DNA of 60,952 bases from Alphaproteobacteria bacterium (GCA_037146715.1 JBAWWO010000006.1:1-60952); one strand, 5' to 3'; shown: positions 25,105-34,821, numbered from the stretch's first letter. The notes: generated by a model from the sequence alone, not told the origin. Made by a program: numbers and translations.

Positions 25105-26592
25105 ATGTCACACACACATCTAGAAGACAATGAACAGCGCGGTATTCGCTTACAAAAGGCGGAAACTCTTAGATCAAAAGGGATTAACCCTTATCCTTAT
25201 TCATACACACGCTCTGCAACAGCTAAAGACCTTCAAGATCTCTATAAAGACCTGCCTATAGAAACACTGACGGAAGATCAAGTTTCCGTCGCAGGCCGCA
25301 TCCACTCTATTCGAAATAGTGGTATGTTTATTGATTTGCGCGATGAAACTGGGTCCATCCAGGTTTTTTCTTCCCTTCAAGAATCCACCCCCGAAGTTTT
25401 GGAATTGCTGAGTTTGCTAGATCTTGGCGATTGGATTGGGGTTGAGGGAATTATCCGTCGCACAAAAAGAGGCGAACTCACGATCAACACAGGAAAGTTA
25501 GAGCTTTTAAGCAAAACTTTGTTGCCTCCCCCTGAAAAATATCACGGCCTATTGGATGTTGAAACCAAGTATCGTCAACGGTACATTGACCTAATCGCGA
25601 ACGAAGAAAGCCGAGACCGCCTTAGGAAAAGAAGCCAAATTCTATCTTCTATTCGTCAATTTTTGACCAACAAGGGATTTTTAGAAGTTGAAACCCCTAT
25701 GCTTCATTCTATTCCCGGAGGTGCAGCAGCAAAACCTTTCACCACCCATCACAATGCTTTAGACCAGACCATGTATCTTCGCATTGCGCCTGAACTACAT
25801 TTGAAACGTCTGGTAGTTGGGGGGCTGTGGGATAAAGTCTTTGAAATGAACCGCTGCTTCAGAAATGAAGGAATTTCGATCAAACATAATCCTGAATTTA
25901 CATCGATTGAACTTTATCAAGCTTATGCGGATTATTTTGATATGATGACCTTAACGGAAGATCTGATTGGGTACGTGTTAGATAATGTTTTGGGAACCCG
26001 CCAGGTAACCTATAACGGTAAAACAATTGACTTTTCAAGCCCTTGGGAACGCAAATCTATGATTGATATGGTGCGGGAAGAAACAGGGTTAGATTTTGAC
26101 AAAACCAATACTCCCGCAGAAGCGCAAGCGCTGGCCACCAAAGCAGGCATTCACGTCAAGAAAACAGATTCCTGGGGTAAGGTTATTGAAACAGTCTTTG
26201 GGGAAAAGGTTGAAGCCAAAATCACCAACCCTGTCCATGTTATTGATTTGCCCTTGGATATTTCTCCGCTCGCCAAAGTTCATAGAACGGATCCTCGTCT
26301 AACCGAGCGGTTTGAAACCTATGTGAATAGCTGGGAATTAGCCAATGCTTTCTCGGAATTGACAGACCCTATCGATCAATATGAACGGTTTCAAGCCCAA
26401 ATGGCAGAACGGGATGCTGGCGATGACGAAGCCCATCAGATGGATCAAGATTTCGTAACAGCTTTGGAGTATGGCTTACCCCCAACAGGGGGACTAGGGA
26501 TCGGCATTGACCGATTGGTGATGTTGTTAACAGATGCGCACAGCATCCGCGACGTAATTGCCTTCCCCACCATGCGATTAATAAAAGAATAA
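25105..26592 (+). CDS. lysS: Lysyl-tRNA synthetase, class II
   Basis: This synthetase charges tRNA-Lys. An N-terminal OB fold (VSVAGRIHSIRNSGMFIDLRD, about residues 60-80, in pieces) binds the anticodon. The catalytic domain shows motif 2 (FEMNRCFRNEGISIKHNPEF in part; FRNEG near 255) and motif 3 near the end (GLGIGIDRLVMLLT). The length (495) is normal for the bacterial class II enzyme. Confidence 0.97.
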   Translation: MSHTHLEDNEQRGIRLQKAETLRSKGINPYPYSYTRSATAKDLQDLYKDLPIETLTEDQVSVAGRIHSIRNSGMFIDLRDETGSIQVFSSLQESTPEVLELLSLLDLGDWIGVEGIIRRTKRGELTINTGKLELLSKTLLPPPEKYHGLLDVETKYRQRYIDLIANEESRDRLRKRSQILSSIRQFLTNKGFLEVETPMLHSIPGGAAAKPFTTHHNALDQTMYLRIAPELHLKRLVVGGLWDKVFEMNRCFRNEGISIKHNPEFTSIELYQAYADYFDMMTLTEDLIGYVLDNVLGTRQVTYNGKTIDFSSPWERKSMIDMVREETGLDFDKTNTPAEAQALATKAGIHVKKTDSWGKVIETVFGEKVEAKITNPVHVIDLPLDISPLAKVHRTDPRLTERFETYVNSWELANAFSELTDPIDQYERFQAQMAERDAGDDEAHQMDQDFVTALEYGLPPTGGLGIGIDRLVMLLTDAHSIRDVIAFPTMRLIKE

Positions 26593-26609
26593 TAAAAAAG
26601 AGGGAAAAT

Positions 26610-28274
26610 ATGGAAAGAAAAAACTGGAAAGACCTAGGCTTACTAACGCTAACCTTGGGCCTTTTGTTTTTTTCTTTTTTGGGGAATCGCCCTCTTTCAA
26701 GCCCTGATGAAGGGCGTTATGTAGAAATCCCCCGGGAAATGGCACAAACCGGCGAATGGATGACTCCTCATCTAAATGGTCTAAAGTATTTTGAAAAACC
26801 ACCTTTAGTTTATTGGGTGGAGGCCGCAACCATAAGCCTATCTGGCGTTAACGAATACTTCTTACGACTGCCCATTGCCTTTTTTGCCTTGCTCGGATGC
26901 TTGGCCGTTTATGCCTTTTCCTGCCGATTTTACAGCCGAAAGACCGGCATCTGGTCGGCCATTGTTCTGGCAACATCTCTGCTCTATTTTTCCCTATCTC
27001 GCATTATCATACTAGATATGGTGCTGACAGTTCTGATCAGCTCTGCCCTATTTTCCCTTTTAGCGGGCCTTAAAACACCTCTGTCGAAAAGCCCAAGTCG
27101 CCGCATGTTCATTTATTTAGCCGCCGGCTTATTTGCACTGGCCCTTCTGTGCAAAGGCCTGATCTCTATTGCCCTGCCCGGTTTGGTGGTGCTGGTATGG
27201 ATGGCCCTAAGCCAAAGTCTTGATAAAATAAAACCTCTTTACCTGCCCACAAGTATCACTATTTTCCTGGCCATCGCCCTGCCCTGGCATGTTTGGATGA
27301 TTTGGGAAAACCCCTCTTTTTTTGATTTTTATTTTATTCACGAGCATTTTGAACGCTATTTCACCACCGTTCATCGCCGTTATCAACCCTTTTGGTTCTT
27401 TATTCCCGTTGTGATTCTGGGCTTTTTTCCCTGGATTGGATTTATTCCAAAAGCCCTGAAAGATTTCTTCCCCTTGAAACTTAAACAACTTAAAACCTAT
27501 GATGTTGAGCTATTTTTGGTTCTGTGGATTGCATTATTCTTTATGGTCTTTAGTTTTTCCCAATCTAGTTTGATTCCCTATATGCTGCCTATTTTTCCCC
27601 CACTAGCTGTAATAGTTGGTCGTTATCTAAGTTACGTCTGGAAAAACAGTCTTTCTTTAAGGAGTGAAGGGATTTTTTATTCTCTATTTGTTTTTGCCCT
27701 TGCTGGTGCTGCTTACTATGCCTCAGAAAATGGTTTGATTGACACCGCCCTATTTCAAGAAACCCAATTGGCCCAAAACATTTTGATAGGCACAGGAGTT
27801 CTTGTTTTGGGACTTTCTTTCCTGAAAAACGTACGCCCCATGATTATTGCGCTGGTTGCGGGACAAGTGCTGTTTCTATTCGCTCTGAATGACGTAGCCT
27901 ATCTTTTGCAAAGACCTTCCACAAAGCCCTTGGCCGAAAAAATTAAAAGCTTATATGGCGACTCTGCCCAAGTCGTTAGTTATGGGCGCTACTACCAAGA
28001 CTTGCCACCCTACTTGAATCAAACCGTGAAAATTGTATCCTGGAGCGGTGAGTTGGATTTCGGAAAAAATCTTGAACCCAATAATACAGTCTTCATGACC
28101 CCTGAAGATTTGGCCACTCTGTGGGCTGGTCCAGCGCCTGTCTGCGTTGTAACGCCTCGTTCTCGAGTAGCGGAGCTTCAAAACAGCCTGGTCCCTGAGC
28201 CTCAAGAAATCGCCAGCGTTGAAAGTTCTATTTACCCGGACGCAACCGTTTTAATATGTTCTAACCAACAATAG
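26610..28274 (+). CDS. arnT: ArnT-type glycosyltransferase (GT83/PMT fold)
   Basis: A polytopic inner-membrane enzyme that transfers 4-amino-4-deoxy-L-arabinose from undecaprenyl phosphate to lipid A on the periplasmic face. The first periplasmic loop holds the catalytic SPDEGRYVEIPREM (Asp/Glu near residue 32) and the LNGLKYFEKPPLVYWVEA block, both typical of ArnT. About 12 transmembrane segments and a C-terminal periplasmic domain follow. The length (554) is normal. It opens the arn operon, and the linkage with arnB-arnC-arnA strengthens the call beyond a generic family 39 transferase. Confidence 0.9.
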   Translation: MERKNWKDLGLLTLTLGLLFFSFLGNRPLSSPDEGRYVEIPREMAQTGEWMTPHLNGLKYFEKPPLVYWVEAATISLSGVNEYFLRLPIAFFALLGCLAVYAFSCRFYSRKTGIWSAIVLATSLLYFSLSRIIILDMVLTVLISSALFSLLAGLKTPLSKSPSRRMFIYLAAGLFALALLCKGLISIALPGLVVLVWMALSQSLDKIKPLYLPTSITIFLAIALPWHVWMIWENPSFFDFYFIHEHFERYFTTVHRRYQPFWFFIPVVILGFFPWIGFIPKALKDFFPLKLKQLKTYDVELFLVLWIALFFMVFSFSQSSLIPYMLPIFPPLAVIVGRYLSYVWKNSLSLRSEGIFYSLFVFALAGAAYYASENGLIDTALFQETQLAQNILIGTGVLVLGLSFLKNVRPMIIALVAGQVLFLFALNDVAYLLQRPSTKPLAEKIKSLYGDSAQVVSYGRYYQDLPPYLNQTVKIVSWSGELDFGKNLEPNNTVFMTPEDLATLWAGPAPVCVVTPRSRVAELQNSLVPEPQEIASVESSIYPDATVLICSNQQ

Positions 28275-28282
28275 GAACTCTC

Positions 28283-29458
28283 ATGAAAGAACCCGCTTTA
28301 AAAGAATTTTTGCCCTTTGCAAAGCCTGAATTTACCCCAGAAACAATTGCAGAAGTATCCCAGTGTTTAGAATCTGGGTGGATCACAACAGGCCCTCGCG
28401 TTAAAAAATTTGAAGAGCTTTTAAAGCGCTATCACCAGGCACCTCACGCCATCACTGTAGCTTCTGCCACGGCGGGTCTGCATGTGGCCCTGTTGGCCCT
28501 AGACCTGCAGCCCGAGGATGAAGTTATCACAACTTCTTTCACCTTTGTTGCCACGCTAAATACTATTGTTCTAGCCGGCGCCAAACCCGTTCTGGTTGAT
28601 GTTGACCCCCTAACTTACAATCTAGATCTCAATCTGCTTGAAAAAGCGATCACTAAAAACACAAAAGCTATTGTCCCCGTACACTTTGCCGGCGCCCCCG
28701 TTGATATGGACCATCTGTATGCAATAGCCCGCAAACACAATCTACGCATCATTGAAGATGCTGCCCATGCCATTGGAACTGAATACAAAGGCAAAAAAAT
28801 AGGATCCTTTGGGGATACGCAAGTTTTCAGCTTTCATCCCAATAAAAACATGACCACCGGGGAAGGCGGCTGTGTCCTAACATCAGATGAAACCCTGGCC
28901 AAAAAAGTCACATCTTTGAAATTTCATGGCATTGATCGGGAAGCTTGGAATCGCTTTTCAAAAGAAGGCAGCCAATTTTATGACGTCATCGCCCCAGGCT
29001 TTAAATACAATATGACGGATATGTCTGCTGCTTTAGGCATTCATCAGTTGCCTCATTTGGATACATTCATTGAAAAACGCACGAAAATTGCCCACACTTA
29101 TGAGCACGCCTTTAAGGGCTGGGATGAACTGATTGTGCGAAAAAGCCCCACCTATTCCCACCGCCACGCTTGGAATTTATTCAATGTTCTGATTAATCCG
29201 CAGGCCACAAAAATAACCCGTGACGAATTCGTTCAACTGCTTAAAGAGGAAAATATTGGAACAGGAGTGCATTGGCAGGTCCCTCACCTATTCAGCTTTT
29301 ACAAAGAAACTTATGGGTATAAAAAAGGGGATTTTCCTCACTCCGAATTCATTGCGGACCATGTGGTTAGCTTGCCCTTATTTCCCGGATTGACGGCTGA
29401 CCAGCAAAATATAATTATTCACACAATTGGCAAAATTTTTGGTAAAACAGTATCATGA
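28283..29458 (+). CDS. arnB: UDP-4-amino-4-deoxy-L-arabinose aminotransferase (DegT/DnrJ family)
   Basis: This PLP enzyme aminates UDP-4-keto-arabinose. ESGWITTGPRVKKFEE (about residues 30-45), TSFTFVATLNTIVLAGAKP, the PLP-contacting EDAAHAIGTEYKG and the Schiff-base lysine region SFHPNKNMTTGEGG (about 183-196) are all present. The length (391) matches ArnB. It starts 8 bases after arnT and its stop overlaps the arnC start (ATGA). Other DegT aminotransferases look similar, and the operon context decides the assignment. Confidence 0.92.
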   Translation: MKEPALKEFLPFAKPEFTPETIAEVSQCLESGWITTGPRVKKFEELLKRYHQAPHAITVASATAGLHVALLALDLQPEDEVITTSFTFVATLNTIVLAGAKPVLVDVDPLTYNLDLNLLEKAITKNTKAIVPVHFAGAPVDMDHLYAIARKHNLRIIEDAAHAIGTEYKGKKIGSFGDTQVFSFHPNKNMTTGEGGCVLTSDETLAKKVTSLKFHGIDREAWNRFSKEGSQFYDVIAPGFKYNMTDMSAALGIHQLPHLDTFIEKRTKIAHTYEHAFKGWDELIVRKSPTYSHRHAWNLFNVLINPQATKITRDEFVQLLKEENIGTGVHWQVPHLFSFYKETYGYKKGDFPHSEFIADHVVSLPLFPGLTADQQNIIIHTIGKIFGKTVS

Positions 29459-30417
29459 AATCATCTGTATACTTATCTGTTGTTATTCCAGTTTATAACG
29501 AGCAAGAAAGCCTGCAAAGCCTTTCTGATCGGTTAATGCCCGTTTTGGAAAATACAAAAAAATCCTATGAGGTCATTTATACCAATGACGGCAGTAAGGA
29601 TAATTCCTTAGGCATTTTGAAAAAACTGCAAAAGGATTTCCCCAAGCATGTGCGTGTCATTGATTTTGGCGGCAATTACGGCCAACATATGGCTATCATG
29701 GCGGCTTTTGAGCACTCTCGCGGGGATGTGATTATTAATCTGGATGCGGATCTTCAAAACCCTCCTGAGGAAATTCCCAAGTTACTGGAAAAGTTTGAAC
29801 AGGGTCATGATGTGGTGGGCAGTTATCGCCTGGATCGTAAAGACCATTTATGGCGCCATTGGGGTTCCCGCTTTGCCAATAATGTGCGAGGAATGATTAC
29901 GGATGCTCACATGAAAGACCAGGGCTGTATGTTCCGGTCTTATTCTCGCTCTATCGTTAAGCAGATTGTGGATGGGGGGGAAACTTCTACCTTCATTCCC
30001 GTTTTGGCTTGGCGTTTGGCCGAAAACCCCTGTGAGGTTGGTTTGCGCCATGACCCCAGGGAAGAAGGCGAATCAAAGTATGGGATTTACGAACTGATTC
30101 GCGTTGCCATTGACTTGGCTACCAACTTTTCTATGGTTCCCATTCAATTCTTTACCTTTTTTGGCATGATTGTGTCGGGACTAAGTTTCTGCTTGGTTGT
30201 CTACATGTTTGCCCGTCGTTTGCTTATTGGTCCCGAAGCAGAAGGTCTTTTTACTCTGATTGCCATCGTTATTTTCTTGATTAGTGTGGCTATCATGGGT
30301 ATAGGAATTGTGGGTGAATATGTGGGGCGCACTTACCAAGCCTTGTGCCGCAGAAGGTACAGTGTTCGCCAAATAATTCAGGATAAAAGCATATCAACAA
30401 CAAAGGATGAAGAATGA
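29455..30417 (+). CDS. arnC: Undecaprenyl-phosphate aminoarabinose transferase (GT2)
   Basis: A family 2 glycosyltransferase that loads the aminoarabinose unit onto undecaprenyl phosphate. The GT-A motifs are visible: SVVIPVYNEQESLQSL at the N-terminus, TNDGSKDNSL near 44, and the DxD site in NLDADLQNPPEEIP (about 97). Two C-terminal transmembrane segments (about 230-255 and 265-290) anchor it. The length (320) is normal for ArnC. It overlaps arnB before it and arnA after it by ATGA. Confidence 0.92.
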   Translation: MKSSVYLSVVIPVYNEQESLQSLSDRLMPVLENTKKSYEVIYTNDGSKDNSLGILKKLQKDFPKHVRVIDFGGNYGQHMAIMAAFEHSRGDVIINLDADLQNPPEEIPKLLEKFEQGHDVVGSYRLDRKDHLWRHWGSRFANNVRGMITDAHMKDQGCMFRSYSRSIVKQIVDGGETSTFIPVLAWRLAENPCEVGLRHDPREEGESKYGIYELIRVAIDLATNFSMVPIQFFTFFGMIVSGLSFCLVVYMFARRLLIGPEAEGLFTLIAIVIFLISVAIMGIGIVGEYVGRTYQALCRRRYSVRQIIQDKSISTTKDEE

Positions 30418-31457
30418 GCTTAAAAGTTTTAATTTTAGGAATTAACGGATTTATTGGAAGCGCCCTCACTCGGTCTATTTTAAATACGACGGATTGGGAA
30501 GTTTATGGCATGGATTTAGACAATCATAAACTGTCTGAATGTCTAAGCAATCCAAACCTTCATTTTTCCAAGCGTAATATTCTGACCGATCAAGAATGGA
30601 TTGAAGATCACGTTCAAAAATGTGATGTAGTATTGCCTTTGGTTGCTATTGCGAACCCTATGCTGTATGTGCAAAAACCCTTGCAGGTTTTTGAATTAGA
30701 TTTTGAATCTAACTTAAGTGTCGTGCGCTATTGCGTGAAACATAAAAAGCGGATCATTTTCCCTTCAACCTCAGAAGTATACGGCATGTGCCCCGATAAG
30801 GAATTTGATGAAGAAACCTCTAACTTAGTCCTGGGGCCCATCCATAAACAACGGTGGATTTATTCCTGTGCTAAGCAAATGATGGACCGCGTGATTTTTG
30901 CCTATGGCATTCATGAAGATTTAGACTATACCCTTTTCCGTCCCTTCAACTGGTTGGGGCCTCGCATGGATGATGTTTATGCCGCAAAAGCGAACTCGTC
31001 CCGCGCTGCTATCCAGTTCATCAGTAATGTGCTCTATGGCCGCCCTATCCAGCTTATGGATGGTGGGTCACAAAAGCGCTGCTTCACCTACGTAGAAGAA
31101 GGCGTTGATGCCCTTATGCGCATGATTCGAAACAAAGACGGCAAAGCATCCCAACGGATTTTCAACGTGGGCAATCCAAAAAACAACCACTCCATGAAGG
31201 AAGTTGCTGAAATGATCGTAGAAACCTTTAAAGAACTTCCCGATTTCAAGCATTTGGGAGAAAACGCTGTTATTGAAAGCCTGTCCGCCGCTGAACATTT
31301 TGGGAAGCACTATGAAGATGTTCCCAATCGCGTTCCCGCCATCAAGAATGCACAAGAATACTTAGGATGGAATCCCGAAGTGACATTGAAAGAAATTCTG
31401 CAAAGAACCCTAGATTATCATTTGGTCCAACATCCCCAGGAAATTGTTCATGATTAA
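30414..31457 (+). CDS. arnA: UDP-glucuronate oxidative decarboxylase (ArnA dehydrogenase domain only)
   Basis: This enzyme converts UDP-glucuronate to UDP-4-keto-arabinose. An N-terminal Rossmann motif (GINGFIGSALTRSI, about 9-22) is followed by the ArnA-type active site PSTSEVYGM (Ser/Glu, about 118-126), YxxxK in WIYSCAKQMM, and the arginine of GGSQKRCFTYVEEG (about 218-231). E. coli ArnA has about 660 residues, with an N-terminal formyltransferase; here only the 347-residue dehydrogenase half exists. The formyltransferase, if kept, must be elsewhere. Confidence 0.92.
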   Translation: MSLKVLILGINGFIGSALTRSILNTTDWEVYGMDLDNHKLSECLSNPNLHFSKRNILTDQEWIEDHVQKCDVVLPLVAIANPMLYVQKPLQVFELDFESNLSVVRYCVKHKKRIIFPSTSEVYGMCPDKEFDEETSNLVLGPIHKQRWIYSCAKQMMDRVIFAYGIHEDLDYTLFRPFNWLGPRMDDVYAAKANSSRAAIQFISNVLYGRPIQLMDGGSQKRCFTYVEEGVDALMRMIRNKDGKASQRIFNVGNPKNNHSMKEVAEMIVETFKELPDFKHLGENAVIESLSAAEHFGKHYEDVPNRVPAIKNAQEYLGWNPEVTLKEILQRTLDYHLVQHPQEIVHD

Positions 31458-32352
31458 GAATCTTTCCGCTCATAAAAAAACTGTTTTTCTGGGCTGTTTT
31501 TATATGGTGCTGACTGTATTTATGTTTGGCCTGGGGAATGCCCTGGTTAAAGTCATCGCCGCGGAAATTCCCGTGATTCAGATTCTTTTCTTCCGGGCTA
31601 TTTTGGCTGTTGCCATGTTGTGGGGGTATTTTAAGGTGACGAATAAACCTCACCTGATGAAAAGCCAAAACATAAAACTGCAGCTGGGACGTGGGGCTAT
31701 TGGGTTTTTCAGTCTTTACACCCTGTTTTTGTCCTTCCAATTGCTCCCCATTACAGACGCTACGGCTCTAAGCTTTGCAACCCCCTTGTTCATAACCATG
31801 CTTTCTGTCCCTCTTTTGAAAGAAAAAGTAAGCATGCCCTGTTGGATTGCCGTCATCATAGGATTTCTTGGCGTATCTTATATGGCTGACCCTACAGGGA
31901 ACGTGACTTTGCTTGGGTCTGCGGCTGCCATTGTGTCGGCCTTTTTAGAGGGCACTGTCATGATTTTATCGCGCACTCTTTCTAAAAAAGACCACCCATT
32001 GACCTCAGTCTTTTATCATGTGGTGGTTATCTCTCTGTTTGCCGCCTGTTTCATGCCCTTTTATTGGGAGCCAGTTTCTTGGTCGTTGTTTTTATTATTA
32101 GTGTTGCTGACTTTTATCAGCAACTTGGGGCAAATTTTCGTGGTATTTGCCTATAGCAAAGCCCCCGCCGTGGTCATTGCCCCTATCTTGTATACATTAA
32201 TTATATGGGGTGGCTTGTTTGGTTATTTCTTTTGGGGAGAACGCCTCAACGAACATCTTCTCCTCGGCCTACCCGTCGTGATTTTGAGCGGCCTTTATAT
32301 TATTTATCAAGAATTCAAAGCTCACAAGGAGCATACGCCCGAGATGGGGTGA
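31450..32352 (+). CDS. EamA/DMT-family 10-TM transporter
   Basis: Ten hydrophobic segments in two EamA repeats (first about residues 10-140, second 150-290). The SFATPLFITMLSVPLLKEKV block is typical of the drug/metabolite transporter superfamily. I use ATG 31450, which overlaps the arnA stop (ATGATTAA), rather than the TTG two codons earlier. In enterobacteria the aminoarabinose-lipid flippase is made of two small DMT proteins, ArnE and ArnF. The position at the end of this operon suggests a full-length DMT protein could do that job, but it could equally be an unrelated metabolite carrier. Confidence 0.85.
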   Translation: MIKNLSAHKKTVFLGCFYMVLTVFMFGLGNALVKVIAAEIPVIQILFFRAILAVAMLWGYFKVTNKPHLMKSQNIKLQLGRGAIGFFSLYTLFLSFQLLPITDATALSFATPLFITMLSVPLLKEKVSMPCWIAVIIGFLGVSYMADPTGNVTLLGSAAAIVSAFLEGTVMILSRTLSKKDHPLTSVFYHVVVISLFAACFMPFYWEPVSWSLFLLLVLLTFISNLGQIFVVFAYSKAPAVVIAPILYTLIIWGGLFGYFFWGERLNEHLLLGLPVVILSGLYIIYQEFKAHKEHTPEMG

Positions 32353-32398
32353 TGTTACAAAATTAGTTATCTATTCCAAGTAATTTTTAGGAGTTAAA

Positions 32399-33586
32399 AT
32401 GTACCCAAAATTCTTATATACAATTATTTTCGGACTAGTTGCAATTCAACACGCCCATTCTTCTATTATCGATGCAGATGAAAAACCCGTTACTATTGTT
32501 TGCATCTATGGAAAAGAACACCCCCTAACACAAGAGTTCGTTTTTGAAGACTCTTTCAAAACACAGTTTAGAGATCTTCGCCTGGTTGATGACTCAATCG
32601 GCTTTGGAAAATTAATGGGGCGGATTGATGAGTTTTTTGAATCTGAACGCATTCGAAAAAATCTCAAAAGAAAAGAAGATGCTATAAACCCCCTGTTTTT
32701 TAAACTTACAAAAGAAAATCGTAGTTTTTTCATACTAGGAACCATACATTGTTTGCCTCTAGACATACTTCCCCAAGCGGTGAAAGATATGATCTTTAAA
32801 TGCAATATTCTTGTGACAGAAAGAACTGTAGATAGTACGCACAATGTTGACCACTTAGAACAAACATTAAACTATTATTTTGATGCAGATTCTAATTGGT
32901 TTGATCGGTTAACCCCCGAAGAGCAAAAACATCTTCATACGATTTCTCCGATATCTCCTGAATATCTTATAAACAGGTCAGACAATAAACCACGGGCTAA
33001 AGAGATAATAGAATCTTTTTCAAAACATACTGAAATCAGCATAGAAAAAATTAGGTTAGATATAATTGTAAAAAATTATCTAGCGCTCCACTACGAAAAT
33101 GGTATGGATTTGAAACTTTCTGATCGTTTTCAAGAATTATCACGTTCTGTATTCTCTCTTGAGTCTGCAGAAGAAACTATTAATAGACCACTGTGGTATC
33201 CAAGCCCCGAAGAACAGTTTCAAGGGCTCAAAGAGGTCCTTGGCGTTGAAGGAGGATTTCTGTCTGATGAAGATATATGGAAAATATCACATGCTTATTT
33301 GTCTTGTGTTGAGAGTTTTTTGGATTCATCTGATAAAAGTGATGACGACGATGACGACGACGACGATGATGAACAAGTTATTAAAGATAATAATCTTTGG
33401 TGGCCTCGCATTATAGAGACAGCAAAAGTAGTGTCCTCAGAAACAATGCTTGTAGGTGTAGGCTTATCTCATTTAGATGGGCCCAATGGAATCTTATATA
33501 AGCTTATAACAGAAGGTTGTTTTGCTGTAGAGCTTTACACTCCACTCCAGGGATGGATTGATGTAACAGAATTGATTAAGAAATAA
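32399..33586 (+). CDS. Secreted TraB/GumN family protein with poly-Asp tract
   Basis: The signal peptide is MYPKFLYTIIFGLVAIQHAHS. TraB/GumN signatures are the GTIHCLP motif near residue 118 (metal-binding GxxH), an ESAEE motif near 253 and GVGLSHLDGPNGI near 352. The family is thought to be metal-dependent and proteolytic, by analogy with TIKI proteins, but most bacterial members are uncharacterised. Near residues 307-322 a DNA tract of GAC/GAT codons encodes a run of about ten aspartates, which could bind calcium or vary in length by slippage. An N-terminal extension of about 100 residues before the GTIH motif is not recognised. Ribosome site AGGAG lies 6-10 bases upstream. Confidence 0.8.
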   Translation: MYPKFLYTIIFGLVAIQHAHSSIIDADEKPVTIVCIYGKEHPLTQEFVFEDSFKTQFRDLRLVDDSIGFGKLMGRIDEFFESERIRKNLKRKEDAINPLFFKLTKENRSFFILGTIHCLPLDILPQAVKDMIFKCNILVTERTVDSTHNVDHLEQTLNYYFDADSNWFDRLTPEEQKHLHTISPISPEYLINRSDNKPRAKEIIESFSKHTEISIEKIRLDIIVKNYLALHYENGMDLKLSDRFQELSRSVFSLESAEETINRPLWYPSPEEQFQGLKEVLGVEGGFLSDEDIWKISHAYLSCVESFLDSSDKSDDDDDDDDDDEQVIKDNNLWWPRIIETAKVVSSETMLVGVGLSHLDGPNGILYKLITEGCFAVELYTPLQGWIDVTELIKK

Positions 33587-33804
33587 CCCTAAATGATATA
33601 ACTGGATTACTTTAAGGATATTCGGCATGAGAAACCACACCTAGTAAGACCTAGATGAGCCAAGTAACGACTTGCTCCTTTTTAAGGAATTATCTCTAAC
33701 TAAATAATGTCTTCTCTTGGGAAACTAGGAGAAAGTACGTAAGACCATGATGAAAGGCCATCCTACGCACCACAAGAACCAAAAATAGGAAATACAAAGA
33801 AAAA

Positions 33805-33881
<77 letters not shown>

Positions 33882-33898
33882 CCATAAATGGAAGTAGG

Positions 33899-33973
33899 TG
33901 GTGGGCGATGACGGGATTGAACCGCCGACCCTCTCGGTGTAAACGAGACGCTCTACCGCTGAGCTAATCGCCC
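33899..33973 (-). tRNA. tRNA-Val (anticodon UAC)
   Basis: Acceptor GGGCGAT/ATCGCCC, anticodon arm TCTCG-TTTACAC-CGAGA (anticodon TAC), T arm GGCGGTTCAATCCCGTC, encoded CCA; 75 bases. With tRNA-Asp it follows hupB on the same strand, an order seen in other Alphaproteobacteria. Confidence 0.95.
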
Positions 33974-34031
33974 TGCCCACATTGGTTTATATAGCAAACT
34001 TTCTAAGTAGCTTCAATAGCTGAAGCTAAAT

Positions 34032-34307
34032 TTATTTTGCAACTTGTTGTTTCAAGCCTTTACCTGCACGGAACTTAGGCAAACGTGCTGCAGCAATCTT
34101 AATTTTCGCACCAGTACGTGGGTTGCGACCTTCTGTTGCTTTACGGTGAACGCAGCAGAATGTTCCAAAGCCAACCAAACGTACGTCATGTCCGCTCTTC
34201 AAAGCTTTTGTTATGGATTCCAAAATTCCATCTACAGCTTTTGCTGCGGAAACTTTAGAAAGACCTGCGTGGTGTGCAACTTGTGCAATCAGTTCATTTT
34301 TATTCAT
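34032..34307 (-). CDS. hupB: DNA-binding protein HU
   Basis: This nucleoid protein has 91 residues. The N-terminal MNKNELIAQVAHHAGLS helix pair, the FGTFCCVHRKATEGRNP-type beta-arm segment with the RNPRTG tip (about residues 60-66) and the final KFRAGKGLKQ are canonical for HU. The two adjacent cysteines in the GTFCC strand are unusual. The gene is followed by tRNA-Val and tRNA-Asp. Confidence 0.96.
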   Translation of the reverse strand: MNKNELIAQVAHHAGLSKVSAAKAVDGILESITKALKSGHDVRLVGFGTFCCVHRKATEGRNPRTGAKIKIAAARLPKFRAGKGLKQQVAK

Positions 34308-34708
34308 TTTAATACCCTTTGTTTTGTTAAGTTAATACGTAAGTAATATATTTATCTAAAACTTCTTTTTTTCATTAGTCAATTGCTTTTATTATAAAAA
34401 ACTGAGGAAATCTGTCAAAAGGTCCGCATTTTTTTGTTTTTCTTGGAGTTTTTTATGCTCAAGAAAAAAATCATTTTTTTCCATTCAGTCCTGACGTTCC
34501 GCCACTCATATCTTCTGCACCCCTTTTAAACCCTTACTTTTTTCTGTTTTCTTCTTAATTTTAAGCCCTTACAGACTTTTTTTGGTTTTTTCGTTCAAAA
34601 TATATTTTTATGCAAAATTTTATGCAAAACATTCTTGCGTTTTTGAGGGTTTCTTATTAATGTGCAAAAGTTAGATATCGTTCCAAACCAATGGATGATA
34701 TCAGCTGT
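34308..34708. other. AT-rich gap between hupB and tRNA-Gln
   Basis: About 400 bases without a convincing gene. Apart from the candidate hupB promoter it holds long T and A runs and two TGCAAAA units (near 34613 and 34624). I see no stable hairpin or coding pattern. Confidence 0.6.
34353..34382 (-). promoter_or_regulatory. Candidate hupB promoter
   Basis: On the minus strand, TTGACT (34382-34377) is followed after 18 bases by TAGATA (34358-34353), 45 bases before the hupB ATG. Confidence 0.45.
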
Positions 34709-34783
<75 letters not shown>

Positions 34784-34821
34784 TTTTTATTATTCCGAAA
34801 TTAAAAACCCTTGGAGCTTAT

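Noticed and set aside
30414..31457. Generic NAD-dependent epimerase instead of ArnA dehydrogenase
   Set aside because: The TSEVYG and GGSQKRCFTYV active-site blocks and the arn operon context favour the ArnA decarboxylase domain.
33340..33372. Poly-Asp codon tract as a programmed frameshift site or triplet satellite array
   Set aside because: The frame continues through conserved TraB/GumN motifs, so it is a coding run rather than a slippery signal.
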